Positions 32,417-45,400 of a DNA stretch of 64,000 nucleotides are shown in pieces. Numbering within the stretch: the first letter of the stretch is position 1; every line of letters starts with the position of its first letter. The position numbers and the translations under genes are program-made. Source of the DNA: Phialophora verrucosa. Lineage: Eukaryota; Ascomycota; Eurotiomycetes; Chaetothyriales; Herpotrichiellaceae. The notes below the pieces were generated by a model. That model saw nothing but the letters and a program-made list of their open reading frames with translations. It was not told the DNA's origin and did no database searches. The stretch is taken from the NCBI GenBank assembly GCA_002099365.1, contig MSED01000005.1, positions 248,001 to 312,000 on the forward strand. Reading direction: 5' to 3'.

Positions 32417-33477
32417 AGATGGGATGTATAGGGCGTGGTCTTCAAACAGGGATATGACTATGCATCGGGCCGCTGTGGTGGCTCTTATTGATTACCAGTG
32501 GTTCTGACCTCGTGAGATAAAATGACATTGAAAGGGCTGAAGAGAGGGAAAGTCTGGCTTCAGGAGCGAAGGTGTCGCATTAATATCCTTGGGAACCAAG
32601 GAGATGGCGAATACTCCCGTTGACGCCTGCCACACAGACTAAAGGATCATAATTGTCAGGCCCAACCACGTCTGGATCACCCTCCTTGTGAGCATGGCGG
32701 ACGATCATCAAGAGCACGCATCCAGCAAGGGAGCCGCAGATCCCCATGATGGGCCCAAAGCTGTGGATAGGAGGACGACACGCACGCTCCTCCGAGCTTG
32801 GACATGTCAAAAGTGCATACCAGTTGCCACACGGTTCGAATCCAGCCAGAGCTGTGAAGTCGAAGGCTGATTAAGGAAATGAGAGGGCGGATGAGCTAAG
32901 CGGCGGCCTGACGTGAGATCCAACTTCAGCGCCCGAAACAGTGCTGGTGTGATAGGACAGGTCGAAGAAATCCTCCTGTGGGTTCCTACCTGGCACTCTG
33001 GGGGCCAGAAGATCTCTGATTGTGGTACGAGCAGAAGATAAGCCAGCGTAGTAGCACCAGTGCGTTGTCCGTAATCGTGCAAAATGTTACGAGTCCGGTT
33101 GATCAGAGCACACGTCTCCTCACGCCCCGAACTACCGTGCGAGGGCAGCACACTAGAACACACACTCTCAAAGACGAGGTCTGATTGCAGCTGGTGTCAA
33201 ATATCGCAAAGTGATGCAACCTGGACATACAAGGACGCCTGATCGACGCCGGCCAGCGATAGACTCGCAATACGCAAGAAATGCAGGTGTGTGTCATTCT
33301 TTCGTCCTCCCACAAGGGTTCAACGTCTGAAAGTAAGAGACTCCTTTTTCGTCACTCCGCACCCAGAACGTCGTTAAAATCGTGACAACTTCTGCATGGT
33401 CGCTTTTGGACCGTTTGTATAGGTAAGAACTGTCCTTATAAGGCCAACCTTGCTGGGCAAATCCCTGAGAGCCCAGC
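32417..33477. other. Intergenic region, possible small membrane ORF
   Basis: About 1 kb without a firm gene. A 76-residue frame on - at 32580-32810 contains a plausible membrane segment (IMGICGSLAGCVLLMIV) followed by a charged stretch; it could be an exon or a remnant, but no upstream exon was found, so I leave it uncalled. Confidence 0.45.
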
Positions 33478-34209
33478 TCAAAATGTCCCGAATCGGCCCT
33501 TTTCGATGGGCTTTCCCCGATCTGAGAAGAAGCCGGCTTGCTTGATATGGGTAGGCTTCCCCGTCTTCTCATCGAACAGGTTGAAGCCAAAATTGGCCGC
33601 ATGAGGTGGTGTGTAGAGGTGGAGGGATACTGCCACCTCGTCATTCGACGGGTTGGATATCTTGTGCAGCCCAATCTTATCCGATATGTACGTGACCTCA
33701 TTCTCGTGGTATAAGGTCTCTTTGACGACTTGCGGTGGAGTCGAAGCGCCGCTTGAGGCCTCCGGTTCAGTCACACATTCGGGTAGGGCGTACAGTGTTT
33801 CCTTGAGACTCCCCTTCAGGATCTTCATCACACAATGAGCGTCGGCATGATCATGTATCGGGCTACATCGCCCCGGATTCCACACAATAACCAACAAGTT
33901 GGACTTGCCGTTGCCTTCGTCCACAAGATTGCGTGTGTAGTTCCGGCTTGGGTCTGCAAAGGCGTAGCGACGCCACTGGTTCTCTTGTGAGATGTATTGC
34001 TGCATGAGCAGAATCAGGTCATTTTCATCCACGTCATCCGAGTTTATGCCAGAGGAAGGCCCGAGCACGTCGGACAGCGCTTGAACGAGATGGTGGAAGT
34101 CATCGCTGGGATTGATGAGACTAAAACTATCGTGGTGCTGAGATGGGTAGAGCTGAGGCTGGACGTTGTGAGCGCCAGTCGAGCTCGGCAGAAGCTGGTA
34201 GGAGAGCAT
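33478..34209 (-). CDS. Cysteine dioxygenase
   Basis: Non-haem iron enzyme that oxidises L-cysteine to cysteine sulfinate with O2, first step of cysteine catabolism; cytosolic. The 243-residue model starts at ATG 34209 (MLSYQLLPSS); in-frame sequence upstream of it is not conserved. The iron triad is His119, His121 (PIHDHADAHC) and His182 (GLHKISNP). The residues that form the Cys-Tyr cofactor in mammalian enzymes are also in register: Cys126 (seven after the first His) and Tyr199 (17 after His182). The mid-region ENQWRRYAF and RNLVDEGNGKSNLLVIVWNPG match the cupin core. Single exon, length slightly above the 200-230 typical of the family owing to a Ser/Pro insert near residue 150. Confidence 0.95.
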   Translation of the reverse strand: MLSYQLLPSSTGAHNVQPQLYPSQHHDSFSLINPSDDFHHLVQALSDVLGPSSGINSDDVDENDLILLMQQYISQENQWRRYAFADPSRNYTRNLVDEGNGKSNLLVIVWNPGRCSPIHDHADAHCVMKILKGSLKETLYALPECVTEPEASSGASTPPQVVKETLYHENEVTYISDKIGLHKISNPSNDEVAVSLHLYTPPHAANFGFNLFDEKTGKPTHIKQAGFFSDRGKPIEKGRFGTF

Positions 34210-35463
34210 AGCTAACACACCGGGCAGTGTCTTCGACGGCAAATATCGAGGATAGCAGATTCCCAGAGGTAGAGAGCGTAGGAAAAAGGGACAGATGTTG
34301 GGCGTGCAGGACGAAGGGTGAGCAAGGAAACAAGCAATTGGGGCGGTGTGCAACCTGGGCTCATGCGTTAGATAAGAGGTGCACAATCAACGTAGGCGTC
34401 TGCATGCAAGCACTTGGTGGCCCATCGTACCGACCTCTCCAAGGATATTGGGACGAAAGGCGCGGTCTCATGACACGCTGCGGAGAAGACGGCAAGAAGG
34501 TAATGTTCCCGTTGTTCTGACTCACGGAAATGTCCTCGAGGGACACCTCCGGGAGACCGTCATCGCAGAGACGAAGCGTAACCTATCGCCTCGTATCTAA
34601 AGATACCTCCCTCCAGAAAGGCCAATGAGGTCGGCGAGAGGGTGGATGGCTCGGGCTTGTCGGGATTCACAACGGCTGTGAGTGGGCGATCGAGATTGGT
34701 GCAAGCTCGGCTGAGCAGATTTTGAGCGGCGAGACAAAGCCTCGATGGAAAACGAAGGAAAAATGATTTTTTGATGGGATCAAGCGACGACGAGGTCTAA
34801 CAAGGCTGCGAAGGAGATGATATCCGAACATAGACGGACCACGAACAAGGCTTTCAAGGCTACTTCGAATTTCACTGCTGGCTCATTCAATAAATGGCAC
34901 GAGGAGCAAAGCGTCTCATTGATCAATGATGGCGCCATCATCGATCAATGAGCGTCGAGCAAATTTCTCAGCATCTCTAGCCGGGGCCCCGTCAAGACTT
35001 GCCGTCTGTGCCACAGTGGTGCACGCACACATCGAAATGGCATTCTCGGACATTCAATCTACCACCCACCACCGTCCGCATATTTCGGTGGACATCGCTG
35101 CCAGTCACAGCGTGGTAACTGCTGTTTGAAAGACTCTTCGATACTCGTACATCCGGCCCCAAAACTGTAACAAACGCCACCCACAAGGGAGTCTCGGCAA
35201 ACCTGCTGCTGATTGTCTTCACAACAGCCCATGACGCAACTTGGGATTTTCTCGAGCGCAAAGGACTGTTGCACAGCATATGACTATTGACTCCCTTTGA
35301 CCCGTGGTTCAATCTGCGCCTCCTTTCCCATCTTCAGGTCTCAGAGCCCCCTCCCCCCTCGACGCTCTCCCGGACTCATCAGTCATCCATCTCCTTCCTC
35401 ATTTCGACATTCCTCCGAGACCGGTAATTGTCCCCATCCGGCCACTGGATTTAGACGTTCACG
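34210..35463. other. Divergent promoter region (cysteine dioxygenase / DRG1)
   Basis: About 1.25 kb between divergent start codons. No ORF with family resemblance. The last 150 bases before 35464 are C/T-rich, typical of a strongly transcribed fungal housekeeping promoter. Confidence 0.6.
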
Positions 35464-36681
35464 ATGGCGACCACGGTAGACAAGATCAAGGAGATCGAGT
35501 CGGAAATGGCTCGGACTCAGAAGAATAAAGCCACCTCTTTCCACCTGGGCCAGCTGAAGGCCAAGCTCGCGAAATTGAAGAGGGAACTCTTGACGCCGTC
35601 ATCCTCGGGCGGTGGAGGTGGCAGCGGCTTCGACGTGGCCAGGACTGGCGTGGCTTCCGTTGGCTTTATTGGGTTCCCGTCCGTCGGAAAGTCGACCCTG
35701 ATGAGTCGTTTGACTGGCCAGCACTCCGAAGCCGCGGCCTATGAATTCACCACGCTTACCACCGTTCCTGGACAGGTCTTGTACAACGGGGCCGCAATTC
35801 AGATGCTCGACTTACCCGGTATTATCCAGGGAGCCAAAGACGGCAAGGGTCGTGGCCGTCAGGTAATTGCAGTCGCCAAAACATGCCATCTGATCTTCAT
35901 CGTTCTCGATGTCAACAAGCCACTCACGGACAAGAGTGTCATCGAGTCCGAATTGGAGGGGTTCGGAATTCGAATCAACAAGGAGCCGCCCAATATCGTA
36001 TTCAAGAAGAAGGACAAGGGGGGGCTGAACATCACAAGCACCGTCCCGCTCACCCACATTGACCATGACGAGATCAAAGCTGTCATGAATGAGTACCGTA
36101 TTTCCTCGGCTGATATCGCGATCCGGTGCGATGCTACAATTGACGATTTGATCGACATCCTCGAGGCGAAGAGCAGGAGTTACATCCCGGTGATCTACGC
36201 GCTCAACAAAATCGACTCCATAACGATAGAAGAATTGGATTTGCTGTATCGGATCCCGAATGCCGTTCCTATCAGCTCCGAGCACGGCTGGAACATTGAC
36301 GAGCTGCTGGAACAAATGTGGGAGAAATTGCAACTCAAGCGCGTCTACACGAAACCGAAGGGCAAGCAGCCCGACTATACCGCACCCGTCGTACTGAGAA
36401 AGAATGCCTCGACCGTCGAGGACTTCGTAAGCTGAGACAGCCCTCCTGTGAAATTTCGCTTACTGACCTTTTCTTAGTGCAATGCTATTCATAAGACCAT
36501 CGTCGAGCAGTTCAAGCACGCGATTGTCTATGGACGCTCTGTCAAGCATCAACCCCAACGAGTCGGCCTCGCACATGAGCTGGCGGATGAAGACATTAGT
36601 AAGTCCAACTCACCCGCTCCTAGCATTTGAATCCGCATCTTTCTCACGTCTGCTCGCTCAGTCACCATTATCAAAAAATGA
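35464..36681 (+). CDS. RBG1: Developmentally regulated GTP-binding protein 1 (DRG1/Rbg1), three exons
   Basis: Ribosome-associated TRAFAC GTPase that works with a DFRP partner (Tma46) to support translation. Model: exons 35464-36426, 36478-36598, 36662-36681, giving 367 residues, the same length as other DRG1 proteins. G1 is GFPSVGKST (residues 70-78), G3 DLPGI (116-120) and G4 NKID (about 248). The N-terminus is the usual helical IKEIESEMARTQKNKATSFHLG. The C-terminal TGS domain starts at PDYTAPVVLRKNASTVEDF and is split by intron 1; the last exon is only 20 nt and encodes VTIIKK, the invariant end of the family. Introns are 51 and 63 nt with consensus gtaag donors. Confidence 0.97.
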
Positions 36682-39600
36682 TCATTGTCGCTTTGGTCTT
36701 CTGTTTCAGCTTGATAATCCCGTAGGCCTATCAGCATTTCAAGACGTTGCAGTAGAGGATCGAGGCTGCTGCAAGGTTTGAAGCCGTCGCCCACGGACCC
36801 CTTTCCCGCCCAACAAGGCTAGGTGCTGACCCTCCCGCCATCCCCGCCTCGTCGGATCTCAAGCCCTATTATCCCTAGCTGTTCGATCAGCATCAGGGGC
36901 CACGGTTGTTTGGCCAGACCAAGTGTATGAAAAGGACCGTGCCGATGCTTTGAACTTCCCCCATCTCGCTTGCTGCAAGTCTACCTCCAAAAAGTCAGAT
37001 GCAGGACGGATGAAAGCAGCGCATGCTCGAGCCGCCCACGCTATTCGAAGACGAGAATTTGAACCTGAAGCGGCTAACTCCACCTCATCTTTCATATCTT
37101 GCAGTCGGTCACGTTCGTCCAGCGCAGCGGTAACAGCTCGATACTATCATCTTGATTCATGCAGACACTGTGCCCTTCAAAGCTGCCGAACGACCAAAGG
37201 CAGCAAGGAATGCAACATGTCTTCGATGAGAGAATAGAATCGAGAGGAGAGAGAAAATCTATTGGGCTCTGACACAAACCGACAACTTACGGCGGCACCA
37301 ATGTCCCAATGAGGATGAAGTGGATCAGAATATGAACGGCCGCTCGAACACGGAGCTGTCAGCAGGGGGTGTACTGTGCACGGGTGGCTTGAAATTAGTG
37401 GTGCTGCCCTGGCATGAGCGCAACGGTCAATTCTCCGCTGTCAAACTAAGGCTTGCAGGCAGCTTTGAGCACGAGTTGCAAAGACAATGCGACACAACCC
37501 TAGACCAGAAACCCGTGCCGTTGAACTGCATAAATGGCCACGTAGGGCAGATGTGGAATTGAAAACCATCTGTTGATGGAGGGTCTTCCCGGCCTCCCAT
37601 AAGCGTAGAGGACGTCGGTGGCTGCGGCACGCAGTCTCTGGGCGCATCATGTTGGGCAAGTCAAGCTCGATGAGTTCTAACTTCCCAGGGTTGCACACCA
37701 CCACCTGCAAATGGCTTGTGTTCATGCCGTGGCAGCATGCGCCAACCTGCAGGGTTTCTGTTAAATGTCGGCGTCACGTTTGGTCAATCGGGAGACGCTG
37801 GGCCCACAGACGTCTGAAGAACTCCTCTTCGGATTTCACGTTTGCGTGGTTCTCTCGAATTTCTAAACCAAAGCAGAACTGTGCGCATGACGGTGCGAGG
37901 GCGCGTGTTATATCGTCTAGGTGCTCCAGGCGGAAGCGTAGAGGGCAAGGTCTTCGAGTGCTGATTTCGTCCTACACCATGGCCTCCCACTCTCTATGTA
38001 ACTACGCCCCCGCGGCGTCCGGAGCATCGCCGAGTCTATCGCATCTCCAGGCTCACGAGATCAGGTACTTGGTCCAGCGCGAGCGCCTGTGTAAACCTTA
38101 TGTTTGAGGCCTAGAAAGAAAGAGGAAGTAGTAACATTACTGTTTCGCTTTTCCAGCTAGAAATAAAGTATCCCGACCTTGCAAACCTTGCAAGAAAGTA
38201 GCTACGGGCGAAACAGTCGAGGGAGGGTTCAGGTTTGCTGCCTTGATGGGCGAGTGTTGGGTGGCAGAACGGTACGAGGTTACTGCGTACACAGCAGAGA
38301 ATTGTTCGTCTGCGAGTAACGGTCAGATCCCTAGGTGACATACAACATGTCCATACAGGACAACTTCATCTTCACCCCGGGATGCATTGCCATCTCTCTG
38401 AGGTAATTCTTGCAGTACATGGCGGTAACATGACGATCGACTCTCGATTCTCACTGTCCTCAGGGCCTGCCCCTTTGGGCGTGTTTAAGCAGACTGGGAG
38501 CGTCTCATATCCACCGGCTACGTCAATACCTTCTTTTTTTATTTGTCCCTCAGCCATTTCTTGCCGCCGACGCCTTCCCTTCCCGCCAACCATGACGCCC
38601 AGCGGCGTCTCGCAGTGCCTGTTGGTTCCCCTGCCTTATCGCTCAATATTGCACATACCTGGCGCCGCCATATTCGGACGAAATTATACATTTCTGCACG
38701 AATGGGTTCTGGCTTCTTTCGCGGCGTGGAGTGGTGGAGAAGGTGTAGGGCCCGGCCAGCCAGTTATCGCTGCATAGTATGGAGTATGTCGCTGCCCTTG
38801 CTCTCTTTTTCTCCTCACTGCCTCATGACTCGCTTACAACTCACCTACCACTTCACCTACCACTCACCAACCAACCTTCATCTGCCCACCTCGGCCTGCG
38901 ACCCACGCCCCGCCTAAAGCATATTTGAACTCGATTCGGCCGGTAAATCTCCAGAGTCTGGCTGCCCCCCACGGGTGAAGCAGATCATACACCATACAAA
39001 AATACGTCCTCTGGCTTGGGTCGTATCGTCATGTCCTCTGCCCGTACTGTACGATACCAAATGGCCAGGGTCGCCCAAGAAGAACCCGGTGGCCACCAAC
39101 CTTGAGTGGCTGACGCCACGGCGACCAGGACCAGTCCCTTGCAATGTACTCCTCGTCTGGACATTTGAAGCCATGCGATTCCGCAGATGGGAGATCCTCT
39201 GGGCCAAATGATCACTGTGGCTCTAAGATCGCCCCGCGTCACTGCTCGGTAGGCAGCGGACCGCCCAAGGATAGGGACGAGGCTAGGCGGAGCGCCATAG
39301 CCTTTATTGCTCGGGCTGCGGCGACTCATCGCACAGTATCTTGCATCGTCCATTTATGTCTGCTTGTAATTCGACGCCCCGACTGCTTTGCGAGCAGCGT
39401 GGGGCATTGCAGAGCTCGAGTCCTTCTTGTATGGAAAGACGCAGCACATGGGACGGATCCAACATGGTCCTAGTGTCACAAGAGCGAGTCTACATTTGTA
39501 GACACGACTCCCCCGTCCATTTCGCTGTCTGTCTTTCTGACTCCTGCAGTTCTCAACTCTCGTGGTTCGAGCGTTCCGTCCAGCAGACCTTGAACTCCTT

Positions 39601-40670
39601 TGCCGACCACGTTCTCGGCCTCCCCCTCGTCGCAAAGCCTAGGACCTGCGGCACGTCCGACCTATCCTTTTCGGGCGGCGATCAGGACTAAACGGCCAAT
39701 TTCTCCCGACCACTGTCAAAACGACGGGGGGACAAGTTTGGTGGCGTGGCAGGGGTTGTTGAGAAGGCGGGTCCAGGCGACGAAGAAGGGTTAGCAAAAC
39801 GTTGTGTACATCCCTGGGCGGCCGATGCCCTGTTCACGCCCTAACCAGCCCAAGCTTCCCCCTCCCCTCCATGCCAATCTGTACTAATCGGCAAGAGGTC
39901 TGTAGGCCCGTTCCTTTCGCGGACTACCGCTAGGCCTCTGCTTCATAGGCTCGAGTACCGCCCTGACGTTTTAGCTGCAGAACTGCAGCTGCAGTTGCAA
40001 GTCGGAAGCTCTCCCCTGCGGAACGACCCCTTCAAAGCATAATCTACACTTTCTCTCAGTGGCCCTCGACGCAGAACTTGCTGCCGGGTTCCTCGAGCAC
40101 AGGCAAGCGAGAGCACCTTCACGCTCTTTGCAGCATCGCAATCCAAACGAGACAAGAGTGATATCAGAAACCGCCATACAGCGGCCCTGCTTCAACCACC
40201 TGCAGGCCCAACTTCCCCCCTCGCGCCTCCAAGCAAGCCCTGGTCCGAGACTTTTCTCGAGCCTGTCCCTGCCCCGGTCTAAAGCACCCCCGTCCGATAT
40301 TGCCTCCTCAATTCGTCGGTCGCGCCTGCAGAGTGTCTGGGCTTGCACAAGTATCAACCGTGGCTCCGCACCACCTGCACCTCTCCACAATCCCGTCCTC
40401 GAGAGGTTGTTTCTTTATCATATGCTCCTCAGTCCCTTCCGAGCTTGACTTCAGGTGGACACTGCTCATGTCAGTCCGATCCCATACAATCCTTTGTGCC
40501 TAGACCTTCTCTCGCTGAAGGTCTCGAGGCTCTGGGGTTGTGGAAACCCGCCGTCTAGAGCCGCCGGGTACTTGCATTGTGAAGTAGCGTTCAACCTGGT
40601 CATTGGCATGCATCACCGAATCAGATTGGCGCCTGGATCAACGCAGCACCACCCCGAGGCCTGAACACCA
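36682..40670. other. Long intergenic region upstream of CENP-B-type gene
   Basis: About 4 kb with no supported gene on either strand; numerous Arg/Ser/Pro-rich frames under 180 residues overlap each other and show no domain. It presumably holds the DRG1 terminator and a long promoter/leader for the downstream DNA-binding protein, including an 18-codon upstream ORF just before its start. Confidence 0.55.
40608..40664 (+). promoter_or_regulatory. Upstream ORF of 18 codons before CENP-B-type gene
   Basis: ATG at 40608 opens an 18-codon frame (MHHRIRLAPGSTQHHPEA) ending in TGA at 40664, six bases before the main ATG at 40671. If transcribed in the leader it would affect initiation at the main start. 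Confidence 0.5.
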
Positions 40671-42418
40671 ATGCAGGCCTTGTTGAATATGCCTCCGGAG
40701 CACCAGGACTCACACCACTCTGGCTACAGCCAGAGCAGCTGGATGAGCGTCCCAGGTGGCTACTCCTCGAGCCCTCAGACAACCATGTCGCCGATGCACG
40801 AATTCCCTCAATTCGATTATCACCACACCGCGCCGATGCCCATGGAACCGGCGGCGTATGCGCTGCCACGACCTGGGCCATTTGCCGCGTCTCACGCACA
40901 AATGCCACCGCCTCTAATCATGCCTCATAGCGGATTATGGCCGAGTATGCTAGCGAGCCAACCCCAGCCGAGTTATACGACTCCCATTTTACCTGCTGGA
41001 CCATTGCAAACTCCATTGTCGGCAAGCACGGCGTCAGACATGACGCCAACGAGCGCCAAAACGTCTACGTCTCGACGCAAATTGACCGACGACGAACGCC
41101 GTCAGATGTGTATCGAGGCCGAGCAGAACCCGACCATGAAGCAGACACAGATCGGAGGTAAGTGTTCCTGTTCTCGTCCCTGGCCGACTCTGACCTTGCC
41201 TAGCCAAGTTTAATGTGGAGAGGAGGTATGCTGGTCGCACTCTTGGGTCATTGTCGTGGGCTGACAGTGTGTAGCACGGTGTCGAAAATTCTTCGCCAGC
41301 GTGACAAGTACATGAATCCGCAGCCGAAGGAGGAGAGTGCCAGTCCGGGCAAGAAATCCAAGGCGAAACTACCGGACTTTGAGAAGACCCTCACTAACTG
41401 GGTCAAAAACCAGCAACGGAAAGGGCTTGCATTCACAGATGAGGATCTTCGGAAACAGGCTCAAGTATTCTCATTCAGCAGGAGTGACCAAGCAGTGGTC
41501 TCGAGCACCGACTGGCTTGAGAAGTTTAAGCGCAAGAACCGTCTCGTCGCAACGAAGACGGACGCCGATTCCGCATTGTTGGACTCCAGCACAACCTCGC
41601 TCACACAAACACCCCTTGACGGGTCGCCCACATCCTCTAGTGGTCTTGTATCGCCGCCCATGTCAGCGATCAAAGAACACGAGGATGAAACCGACATCAA
41701 GATTGAAAGCAATCAGGATTTTTTCGATTTTGGGGAGGGGAAGAACACTTTCGAGGCTTCGTCCGCGATAGACGAAGAACTTAAGGACCATCCGGGGGAG
41801 GCAACTGCAGAGTCGGTCTTGTCACCTTCATCGTCACGCACAGGGAGCAGAGACCAGGAGGACATGGAACTACTCGGGGCTGTAGAAGATGGGTTCGGAG
41901 CTACAAGCCGCCAACGGAGTCAAACCTATTCTCACGCTTCGAGTCATGTCTCTGGTTCACGCCCATCTTCACCCGGTAACAGCCGTCAGGCACTGCCCGT
42001 GCGCTCCTTGACGGCAGCGGTCGCCGGGCCAGGAGTACCTCGTCCAACTGCCATTGACCCTCGACAGATGATGAAACGACACAAGAGCGTTCCCGACATC
42101 CATTACCCTGAGCAAGTACGCTTCTCGTCCATGCAGCCTCCCCCGCTGCCTCGGTCTGCCGATGCCTCACCTGTCAGTGTTCCAGCTTCACCGGCGGAAG
42201 ACGAAAACATTCGAGCATTGCATGCTATCAAAACGCTACTGGAACAGAACCCGACCGTGGCGGAGCCGGATGACTACCTAGCCATTGGGAAACTGATGCA
42301 GAAGATGAAACTGCTCCGGCCAGCTGCGCCAATGCTTCCCGGCGGTATGCACCCAATCGACATCATGGACAGTCCTCGCATCTCCAAGAAGAGGACTATT
42401 CTCGGCATTTCCACTTAA
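40671..42418 (+). CDS. CENP-B/psq-type DNA-binding protein with 22-nt micro-exon (three exons)
   Basis: Probable nuclear DNA-binding protein related to the CENP-B/pogo group. Model: exons 40671-41157, 41204-41225, 41275-42418, giving 550 residues. The 22-nt middle exon restores a psq-type helix-turn-helix: exon 1 ends KQTQIG, the micro-exon supplies AKFNVER-S, and exon 3 continues TVSKILRQRDKYM. Both flanking introns are 46-49 nt with gt-ag ends and a tgac branch motif. A second CENP-B-type HTH follows (LPDFEKTLTNWVKNQQRKGLAFTDEDLRKQA to TDWLEKFKRKN, about residues 195-250). The first 130 residues are Pro/Ser/Met-rich; the C-terminal 300 are Ser/Pro-rich with acidic patches and a final helix NPTVAEPDDYLAIGKLMQKM. 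No transposase DDE domain is present, so this looks domesticated and regulatory. Confidence 0.88.
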
Positions 42419-45400
42419 GTGCATACCTGAGCATGCCACTTCTGGCCACACATGTGTTGGAACATTTTCCTCTTTACGTTCGAGACTATCCCTTGAAGTA
42501 CTTATCACAGAGCGATACTCACCACAGTCCTTTGGTTATGAACAGCGTTGAGCATTGAAGAACAGCGACACACACGTACACGAAGGAGCGTAACGATCTC
42601 TTTATCAGGAGCCATCACCAGCGAGCGCGGGGACAGAGCATGATCCAGGAGTTGCGTTTGTTTTCCAATCCTCGGTCACGAGAAACAGCTTCGGACTCAG
42701 AGAGCAAAGTTGGCTCTACGAATTCTCTTGGTTCCAGCCACACCACCGGTCTACGACTGCCGACGACACCGCCATAGACAGTACCCCAGCCTCGTGGCAA
42801 ATCTCCTTTTTCTAGTACGAAGGCATGTATATGTGGAAAGGCGAGAGAGAGGGAGAGGGAGTCTGCTGGCGAGGGACTAGGGTTCATGTGGGGGAGTAGG
42901 TTATGGTTCCAACTGCATTTCTTTTCTTGTCCACTCCGGTGGACATGTCTGACGCCTACACCAATACGCGACAGAATTATTTGGCTTGCTTTTCTCTTTA
43001 TGTGTGCAGCGAGGACCTGGGTTGTTGTGCCCAGGGTGGATGTACAGGGGACGAGCGGTGGTCGGGATATGGTCGGGGTCGATGGTGTACAACTTCTCTT
43101 CTTCCTCTCATTTTAGGGACCTTTGACCATTCGCAACCACTAGCCTGTCATGTCCTTGAATGCAGCGACGCGTAAAGAAGCGAGATTGACACTGGTGCAA
43201 GATTCATGGCCACCTGGCGTGCGTTGTACCGCCAAATAGTGCTGTTTCTGGACGGCGCAGCTGCCAGCATGGCGCCGGAGAGCGCAGGCTTCGGGGGACA
43301 TACACAACCACAGCGCAAGCACCTGGGAGGCTTTCTGAGATAGCAATGATTAACACACACGTCCAAAAGAACTGTGCAGAAATTTGTTCCGACATCGAGG
43401 CGAGACATCTCGCCGATCCTGGCGATCACACGCTACACTTCGGAGTGTGAAACTCTCTTGCGAAAATCTCTGGGAACAAAGTGAGGCTCGCCAGGCAATC
43501 GGGGCCGCCTCCCAAGGGTTGCCAGGGTCAGGCTTCCTCGTACAAGTATGTATGCAGGCGGAGTGCCTGTCGATCTCACACTTACGCGCATTGACTACTA
43601 CCACCTCACGAAGAAAGCGAACAAACATCGACAATCCGGGCCAGAGTGTTGAGAGGGCTTGCATTCTCCGTCGTCAATCTCCTCCTCGTACTCCTGTTCC
43701 AGTCACTAAGCTCGCGGGTGTGGAAGCCGGTTTCAAGAACCGACAACGCAGTATCCGCCACCCAGAGGTGACGGTGCTGCTTCGTGGAGCATTTACCACT
43801 GGGCCGTGGAGGAGAGGAGAGGAATTCGCGAGATGCGCGATCAGGAAAACCCAATGCAGTCGAGGGGGACCTGGACTGGAAGAGGACGGCATCTCACTCC
43901 CTCTGCGAAGACAGACCAACACCTATGATATGACAGGGCGCACAACTGCCCCCTTCCGCGGGGGTAACTATCAACGCCAATGGCGTCGCTGACGGGGCTC
44001 TACGTCCTTGATGGGGAGACCACGGCCGTCTCCTAGTCCTTCCAACCCAGCAGGCCATGGTTCTGCTTTTGGCATTGTTGAGATTGTTCACCATCCATCC
44101 TTGTTCCCTGGGCTCAGGTGCTCCGTCCCCCACGCTTCGACCGTCCCAGTCTAGATCTCTATCCTTATTCCTTGTCATTCCAGCGTTCCGTCAGAGTCGA
44201 GAACAGTCCACGAAGGGGTGCCCAACTTCGCTTCTACACCGGATGCCGGTGGAAAAAAATCTGGGAATTACGGAGTATAGCATAAGGGCCCCACCACCAA
44301 GTTCCAAGGCCAGCCGAGGGTCTGCTCGATGGCAGGGAGAAGTCCGTTCGAGACACGGATGAGAAAAAAGATACTTCGGCGTTTGTACCAATGTCACGGC
44401 ATAGTGGTCGATCTGCTACATGACTGGACGGGCCTCGTCCAGTCAAGTTGTGTATCAGGTGACGTCGAGGTCAGACTGTTCCCACTGCGGGACTGCTTCA
44501 AGTTCCTCAAGCTACAGTATTCGCGCGGTACTTATTCGTACACCCAAGTCTCTATGGCCAGTAGAGCATTGGCGGGACATGGCTTCCCACTTATGTACTC
44601 CATTTGCAGAGACCAGCGAAGAGCAATGGGACGCTGTAAGTCCTGCCCATAGAGCAATCGTCAAAGCCCAGAGGGGTATCGATTGGGGGCTCCAACGAGC
44701 TGAACCGCTCAGTATATGTCAGTCAGCCTCGCCAATCGCGGCGCTGCAATGGCAAATGGACCGTAAAGTCAAATTTGGTATGACACCTTACCAATGGCAA
44801 CGCCGCCAGCTTCGCATCGGTAGCCAGGGGGGACTTTGGACTCGCACGATTGATAGTAACACGAGATACAAGATGGCAGGGCAGTGGAGATCGCACGACA
44901 ACGTACCAAATGGCGCACTGCCCAGAGCTGACGGAGACTAATATTCCTGAGACCACGAAGAGATTGCAGTTGTCTACCAAAGACCGAGCTGGGCCACCAG
45001 GTCTCCTGTCCCCGTGGACATTGAACGATGGTGTCTCTTTCTCTTAAACCAGGACCGCATCTGTGTCACTTGTGTCTGAAGTCTTCCGGACAGACCCACT
45101 GACAGCCAGATAGGAGACGCACTCAGCAAAGACGTGTGCCCGGCGGGACGGCTGAGAGGAGCTTACACCCAAGCGAACCTCCTCGTCGGCAACAAAATTT
45201 CAGAGAAGTGAGAGACTCGTCCAGGCGCGAACGAGCGCCTTGTGTCGGGGTTCAGCTCAAAGCTCGACGAGAGAATCACGGAAATCACCAGAGCAGAGCA
45301 GAGCAGCAGAGCAAGAGGAGGCGGCAAAACGAACAGAGGACTACATGCCATGCATACCAATGAAAGCACGTTCAGTCAAATGGAGGCACCAGACAGTGAT

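Noticed and set aside
32818..32840. GGTTCGAATCC, a tRNA T-arm-like string
   Set aside because: The flanking bases (CACGG and CCAGC) do not form a five-pair T stem and no matching anticodon, D or acceptor arm lies upstream.
40671..42418. Pogo/Tc1-type transposon carrying the CENP-B-like gene
   Set aside because: The protein lacks a DDE transposase domain and no terminal inverted repeats were seen around it.
43384..43992. 202-codon ORF on + in the gene-poor region
   Set aside because: Arg/Ser-rich, no domain, no splice-compatible partners; typical chance ORF.
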